23,393 nucleotides of DNA from Tritrichomonas musculus (Eukaryota; Parabasalia; Tritrichomonadida; Tritrichomonadidae). Position numbers and translations under genes: made by a program. The stretch is from contig JAPFFF010000408.1 in assembly GCA_039105265.1 (NCBI GenBank), forward strand, positions 1 through 23,393, in the 5' to 3' direction. Every line of letters starts with the position of its first letter. Within the stretch, counting starts at the first letter, position 1. The notes below the pieces were generated by a model. The model was given only the letters and a program-made list of their open reading frames with translations. It was not told where the DNA came from and did not search any database. Below, piece by piece: positions 19,085-23,393 of this stretch.

Positions 19085-19517
19085 ATTATATTCTTTCAAA
19101 ATCACAATCATTTTTTGATTGCCACACAAACTCAAATCATATGATTATTAATTGCAATTAAGTTCTTATAAATATTTTTTAATACCTAAATACAGAAGAA
19201 TAGCATTTTCTCTTAAGACTATGCATTTTCATTAAAATTTTTTTATTTTGCTTTTTGAATGCCAAAAAATTTTATTTTTTTTATATATTCAAAAATAAAA
19301 TAAAACCAATTCAAATGGATCCAGTACCATTCAATTTTCTTTGAAATTTAAAATAATTTTCTCAATTAGACACAATTTTTTTGAATGGCATGGAAATCTG
19401 AAACCCCGTTTACAAAATTTTCAAAATTGAATTTACGATCAAAAATTCGCCGAATATCAAAAATTGAATTAAGCTATCAAAAGTCACACAGAATATAAAA
19501 TTTACCAGAAATTTTAA
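19085..19517. other. Upstream region of the phosphatase gene
   Basis: AT-rich DNA without a gene. It contains a loose inverted pair around CCATTCAATTTT (about 19327) and TTTTTTGAATGG (about 19377). Regulatory elements of the phosphatase gene are expected here but only the initiator-like motif next to the ATG is recognisable. Confidence 0.4.
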
Positions 19518-19523
19518 TCATTT
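19518..19523 (+). promoter_or_regulatory. Initiator-like TCATTT before phosphatase ATG
   Basis: TCATTT fits the trichomonad initiator consensus TCA(+1)Y(T/A). The A is 15 nt before the ATG, which is the expected distance given the very short 5' UTRs known in Trichomonas. The match is short, so support comes mostly from position and from the same word before the Myb gene. Confidence 0.4.
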
Positions 19524-19534
19524 TATTTATATAT

Positions 19535-20905
19535 ATGGTGGAAAAAGCATCATACGTGTTATCAACATATTCATTTTTAATAAGCTATTCACAAGAAGAA
19601 CTATTAAATGTAGGATATCAATCTAGAAATGGAAATCCTATTCCATCGTTTGATGAAAATCTATTAATTGGTTTATGTTCTGAAGCACAGCAAATTTTTG
19701 AAAATGAGAGCAATATCCTTGAAATTGAAGGTGACTTAATTATTGTTGGTGACATTCATGGAAGTCTTCACGATTTACTGCGTATACTGCATCTCATTTT
19801 TGAAGGAAGATCAAAAGTGCTTTTCCTTGGAGATTATGTTGACAGAGGTAATTTTTCGTTGGAATGCATCACATTATTATTTTCATTAAAAGTTATGTAT
19901 CCAGATATAGTATATCTTCTGAGAGGAAACCATGAATTTGATTCTATTTGTAGTCAATATGGTTTTAAAGATGAAATCCTAAATTATCAAAATCCAAAAC
20001 AATTTGAAGATGACTTGTACGGTATTTGTAATTCATATCAAAAATGTGATGATCGTTATAAATATTCGGAGTCGCTCTATAATGCATTTATACAAGCTTT
20101 TTCTTATTTACCAATATGTGCTATAGTAAATAAGACAACTTTTTGTGTACATGGGGGTTTAAGCCCAAAATTAAACCTTATCGATAATATAAATGAAATT
20201 AAGCGTCCAATCAATTATTTAGAAGAATCAGAACTTCTTGCGGATCTTATTTGGAGTGACCCGTCATCTAATACCAATGGTTCATTTGATGAGAATCCTA
20301 GAGGATTTGGTTATTTATTTAATCGCGAAGCTGTTTGTAAATTTCTCAAAAATAATTCCTTCAATAGGATTATTCGTGCCCATGAATGTGTCAATAAAGG
20401 TTCCCTACAAAACTTCGATGGAAAATGCATTACTGTTTTCTCTGCTTCTTCCTACGGAAAATTTCTTGGAAATAGCTCATCAGTCCTTCGTCTTTTTCAA
20501 AGCGATGACAGTATAGGAGCATTAACTTTTCTACCTATTCGCCGACTTCAAAAAAATGAAGCGCTTTATTACAAAGTTCAACCTCTAAATACAAATGAAA
20601 ATAAAAATAGAGTTTGTTTTTCATTGCTTCACCCGATATTAATTTCAAACTGTCTAGCTTCTCGGTTGATATCAAACAAAAATGTCAGACAAATTAAAAA
20701 GAGCAAGAGAATTTCATTTCAAACCTCGAGCCTTCTACCTGCACCTTTAATAAAGCCAAAATTTGTTACAAATTCTAGGAAATCATATCCGTATCTGAAA
20801 AACTCGGTGCTGATTAAATCTGCTTCAACAAATAAATATGATAATGAAATAATCATGAATAATGAAAATAATGATGATCATCAAAATAACAATATATTAT
20901 ATTAA
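19535..20905 (+). CDS. PPP-family serine/threonine phosphatase
   Basis: A 456-aa protein related to PP1/PP2A catalytic subunits. All metal and phosphate ligands are visible: GDIHG (D73, H75), GDYVDRG (D100, D103, R104), RGNHE (N132, H133), HGG (H206) and RAHE (H283). It therefore should hydrolyse phospho-Ser/Thr with two metal ions. Differences from PP1: an extra stretch at about 150-180 (FEDDLYGICNSYQKCDD), the SAPNYCG loop reads SASSYG, losing the toxin-contacting Tyr-Cys, and a basic, Asn-rich tail of about 125 aa (331-456) follows the catalytic core. The tail could direct localisation or regulation. The first ATG fits the family start, with LLIGLCSEAQQIFENE matching the usual helix before the first motif. 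The gene has its own initiator-like motif and no close neighbour. Confidence 0.92.
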   Translation: MVEKASYVLSTYSFLISYSQEELLNVGYQSRNGNPIPSFDENLLIGLCSEAQQIFENESNILEIEGDLIIVGDIHGSLHDLLRILHLIFEGRSKVLFLGDYVDRGNFSLECITLLFSLKVMYPDIVYLLRGNHEFDSICSQYGFKDEILNYQNPKQFEDDLYGICNSYQKCDDRYKYSESLYNAFIQAFSYLPICAIVNKTTFCVHGGLSPKLNLIDNINEIKRPINYLEESELLADLIWSDPSSNTNGSFDENPRGFGYLFNREAVCKFLKNNSFNRIIRAHECVNKGSLQNFDGKCITVFSASSYGKFLGNSSSVLRLFQSDDSIGALTFLPIRRLQKNEALYYKVQPLNTNENKNRVCFSLLHPILISNCLASRLISNKNVRQIKKSKRISFQTSSLLPAPLIKPKFVTNSRKSYPYLKNSVLIKSASTNKYDNEIIMNNENNDDHQNNNILY

Positions 20906-22237
20906 TATTATTTATCTTTATATATATGTAAAAATCTATCGAATTTACTCTTTTTTTTCTTTATGATATGTTTTTAATGATGTTCATTTTAGGTATAAAA
21001 AGACACTAAATTTTCAAATGTAAAATAATGATGATAATGTAGATATGCTGGGGTTTGATACTAGCTAATCAACCAAATATTTAATTTAAATATGTAATAT
21101 TATTTATGGGATTATTTTATAGATCGTGAATTATATAGCACAAAAAAGTAAAGATCCTGCTATTTGATAGAAAATAACACTTTTGTATGTCATCAATTGT
21201 GCTTTTTTGCAAATTCTTCTCAATTTTACCATAATATTTATGATCTCTGAAATATTCAGAATATTTTTCCTTAATTTTCAAATACTCTTTCAAAATTTTC
21301 GATTAGAATTTTGAATACCTCTTTTGATAAGATTTAATATTTATGAACCGTCATATTTTCATTTTATTTTTTTAGATATTATATGATATTAATTGTTTTT
21401 TGACCAAATTAATGTATGCATTCAAACTAAAACCATTGAAATATAAAAGTAATCGTTATTCAATTTTATTACCGGAAATTTTGATATTTATAACCAGTAG
21501 TTTTTGTTAATTTAATACCAAAATACCACTTTTGGTATTATTCTCATTTCCTGTAACTTTTATAATCATGAAATACAGAATAAATGTTGAATTAAATTGT
21601 ACCAAAAATTTAACATTATTTTACCTACAATATAGCAGATATATTTGTTTAATGGTACTAATAAATGAGCCTGAATATCATAGCTGAATTGTAAATAAAA
21701 TTATTATTATTATTTTTTATATTGTTTCATATAATATCAATTTAATAATAAAATTATAATGTGCACTTGTATTATTAATCATTTCTATTTTTTATCAATT
21801 TATTGTTATAAATATTTATAAATTTAAAATTTTAAATTAATATTTTAAATAATTTATATGCCATGAAAATTAATATTATTTCTCTGGTATAAAAGCAAAT
21901 GATAGGCACCTGCTTTATGAATTTTTAGTTGCTTTCAAAAAATCGTCAGTATAATACATAATAATTATTGACAATGAATTATGTACTAAAAAACAAAATT
22001 TGTTTTTTAAAATGGTATTGTCCATTAGAAGTGCAAAAAAAAGTTATTTCAATGAACTACGTCAGTTTTGACTACTTTCACCGAAGATGTTATTTGATTG
22101 AAAATTTTATGAAACCATTGAAAATATATATTATTGAAAAAAAAATTATATAATAAAATGTTCATACTTTATATAAGGTCGATTTTTATTTTTATAATAA
22201 TATTGAGAGATGATATTATAAAAATTGACTTTTCATA
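20906..22237. other. AT-rich intergenic DNA
   Basis: About 1.3 kb between the phosphatase and Myb genes. A 59-codon frame from an ATG at 21974 to 22153 has low-complexity flanks and no recognisable similarity, so I do not call it a gene. A perfect hairpin at 21513-21540 is listed separately. Confidence 0.5.
21513..21540. repeat. Perfect 11-bp hairpin with 6-nt loop
   Basis: TAATACCAAAA (21513-21523) pairs with TTTTGGTATTA (21530-21540) around TACCAC. It is about 610 nt after the phosphatase stop, so a direct 3' UTR role is uncertain. The word ACCAAAA recurs at about 21601. Confidence 0.5.
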
Positions 22238-22243
22238 TCATTT
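22238..22243 (+). promoter_or_regulatory. Initiator-like TCATTT before Myb ATG
   Basis: TCATTT with its A 10 nt before the ATG fits the trichomonad initiator consensus. A second TCATAT is 5 bp upstream (22233). The same TCATTT word precedes the phosphatase gene at a similar distance. Confidence 0.4.
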
Positions 22244-22249
22244 TGAAAA

Positions 22250-22882
22250 ATGTTTTCGATCCCACAATATCCACAGTATGTTACATATATTTTAAATGGG
22301 AAAAAAATACATCCAAAATCAAAATTCTCTCAAGCTGAAGATGAAAAATTAAAACATTTGGTAAAAGAAATTGGAGAAAAAGATTGGGAATCTATATCGA
22401 AAAAAATGAAAACAAGAAATCCAAGACAATGTAAAGAAAGATGGTTTAATTATTTATCTCCAAAAATTAATTTTCAACCCTGGACAAATGAAGAAGATGA
22501 AAGGTTGGAAAAACTATATAATGAATTTGGACCTAAGTGGGTGAAAATTACACAATTCTTCCCGGCCAGGACAGATGTTAATGTTAAGAATAGATGGCTG
22601 GTTATTCAAAGACAAAAGAAAAAACTTGAGAAAAGAGCTTTGAAGAAAAAAAATTTAATAGAAGAGAATGATTATGTTATAAAAGAAGAACCTATTTCAT
22701 TGCCTATGAATGATGGGCAAATAGAGCAAAGTAAAAATGTTTCATACATTATTAAGAATGACTTGATCTCAAATCAATTTGACAGTGTTGATGACATGAA
22801 TAGTTTTGATATATTTGGTGAACAATTTAATTTTGAGCCAATTATGTGTGATCAAAGTTTTGAATATTATATGTATCAATAA
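22250..22882 (+). CDS. Two-repeat Myb DNA-binding protein
   Basis: A 210-aa protein with two Myb/SANT repeats. Repeat 1 (about 24-70) has F26 in place of the first Trp, then W46 and W65 in RQCKERWFNYLSP. Repeat 2 (about 76-120) has W78, W97 and W116 in VNVKNRWLVIQRQ. Spacing and recognition-helix motifs match R2R3-type Myb factors such as those that control adhesion and iron-responsive genes in Trichomonas. A basic run follows (RQKKKLEKRALKKK, about 121-134), probably a nuclear localisation signal, and the C-terminal 75 residues are acidic, as in an activation region. It is expected to be a nuclear, sequence-specific transcription factor; its targets are unknown. The start is the first ATG after an initiator-like motif, and the length is typical for trichomonad Mybs. 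Confidence 0.92.
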   Translation: MFSIPQYPQYVTYILNGKKIHPKSKFSQAEDEKLKHLVKEIGEKDWESISKKMKTRNPRQCKERWFNYLSPKINFQPWTNEEDERLEKLYNEFGPKWVKITQFFPARTDVNVKNRWLVIQRQKKKLEKRALKKKNLIEENDYVIKEEPISLPMNDGQIEQSKNVSYIIKNDLISNQFDSVDDMNSFDIFGEQFNFEPIMCDQSFEYYMYQ

Positions 22883-23393
22883 TGTTATAATTTATTCCAA
22901 AAAAAAAAAATAAAAACTGATGTGTATAAATAAATATGAAAAATGGTATTATTATTCATGATAATGATCATTTTCGATAATTAATTTTGTTTGTTTATTT
23001 TTAAAATGAGTAATCCTTACTTTTTGTATATACAATGTAATTACACAGGACGATAGAAATTATTCATTTATTATTGCTAATATATTATTGAAACTTTGAT
23101 ATTTCTTTGATCATTCTTTTGATGGTGTAAAATGACACTTTATACTAATTATTCCATTCTGATTTTATTTCGACTTATTATGATTGGCCAAATCGTTTTG
23201 ATTTATTTATTCGATGTATTTGAATTATTTTATAATAGTTCCGATGTACAAAACATTTTTTTCTATGATATTTTGCTTGTAATTATATCTATTAAATATA
23301 ATCATCTGTGATAACATGGTTTTTTGATCAAAATCATCAAGAGTTAATGAAAAATAGTTTTTATCTTTAGATTATGAATAAAAATATTGTTTT
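22883..23393. other. AT-rich DNA downstream of the Myb gene
   Basis: About 510 bp to the window edge with no gene supported. An A10 run at about 22901-22910 and TAAATAAATA words follow the stop codon and could be part of a 3' end signal. Confidence 0.45.

Noticed and set aside
21974-22153. 59-codon + frame as a small gene
   Set aside because: Composition follows the AT-rich background, with no initiator before it and no recognisable similarity.

Overview
The window looks like nuclear DNA of an anaerobic, flagellated protist of the trichomonad (Parabasalia) type, most likely a Tritrichomonas-like species. This is inferred from the very AT-rich intergenic DNA with long A and T runs, the large uninterrupted genes on both strands, and the gene families present: a kinase fused to Sel1 repeats, a divergent PPP phosphatase, a two-repeat Myb factor, and a malate/lactate dehydrogenase homologue. 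Two genes also have a TCATTT initiator-like motif 10-15 nt before their ATG. No sequence here proves the species. I saw no tRNA, rRNA, CRISPR or operon structure.

Layout. 1-1228: a coding-like fragment of unknown identity, then the 3' part of an unusually GC-rich gene whose reading frame is broken once (+ strand). 1229-5332: about 4 kb of AT-rich DNA holding a 50-aa gene candidate (minus strand, 2661-2813), a phased five-copy motif array before it, a 31-bp minisatellite and a possible small inverted-repeat element. 5333-9376: a 1347-aa protein kinase followed by 17 nearly identical 36-aa Sel1 repeats. 9377-11082: intergenic DNA with a T19A42 tract, a 754-bp MITE-like element with 14-bp inverted ends, and a 12-bp perfect hairpin. 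11083-12903 (minus): an N-terminal HAD-like domain lacking its catalytic aspartates fused to a malate/lactate dehydrogenase. 13585-17211 (minus): a CAMSAP/Patronin homologue with an N-terminal CH region, twelve 28-29-aa repeats, an acidic 10-aa repeat tract and a C-terminal CKK microtubule-binding domain. 17212-19534: intergenic DNA with a second MITE-like element. 19535-20905: a PPP-family Ser/Thr phosphatase. 22250-22882: a Myb transcription factor.

The genes do not form one pathway. They are independent eukaryotic units covering signalling (kinase, phosphatase), transcription (Myb), cytoskeleton (CAMSAP) and metabolism (dehydrogenase fusion). The most interesting items are the CAMSAP homologue with its lineage-specific repeat linker, the pseudo-HAD/dehydrogenase fusion, the homogenised Sel1 array, and the small gene with a phased upstream motif array.
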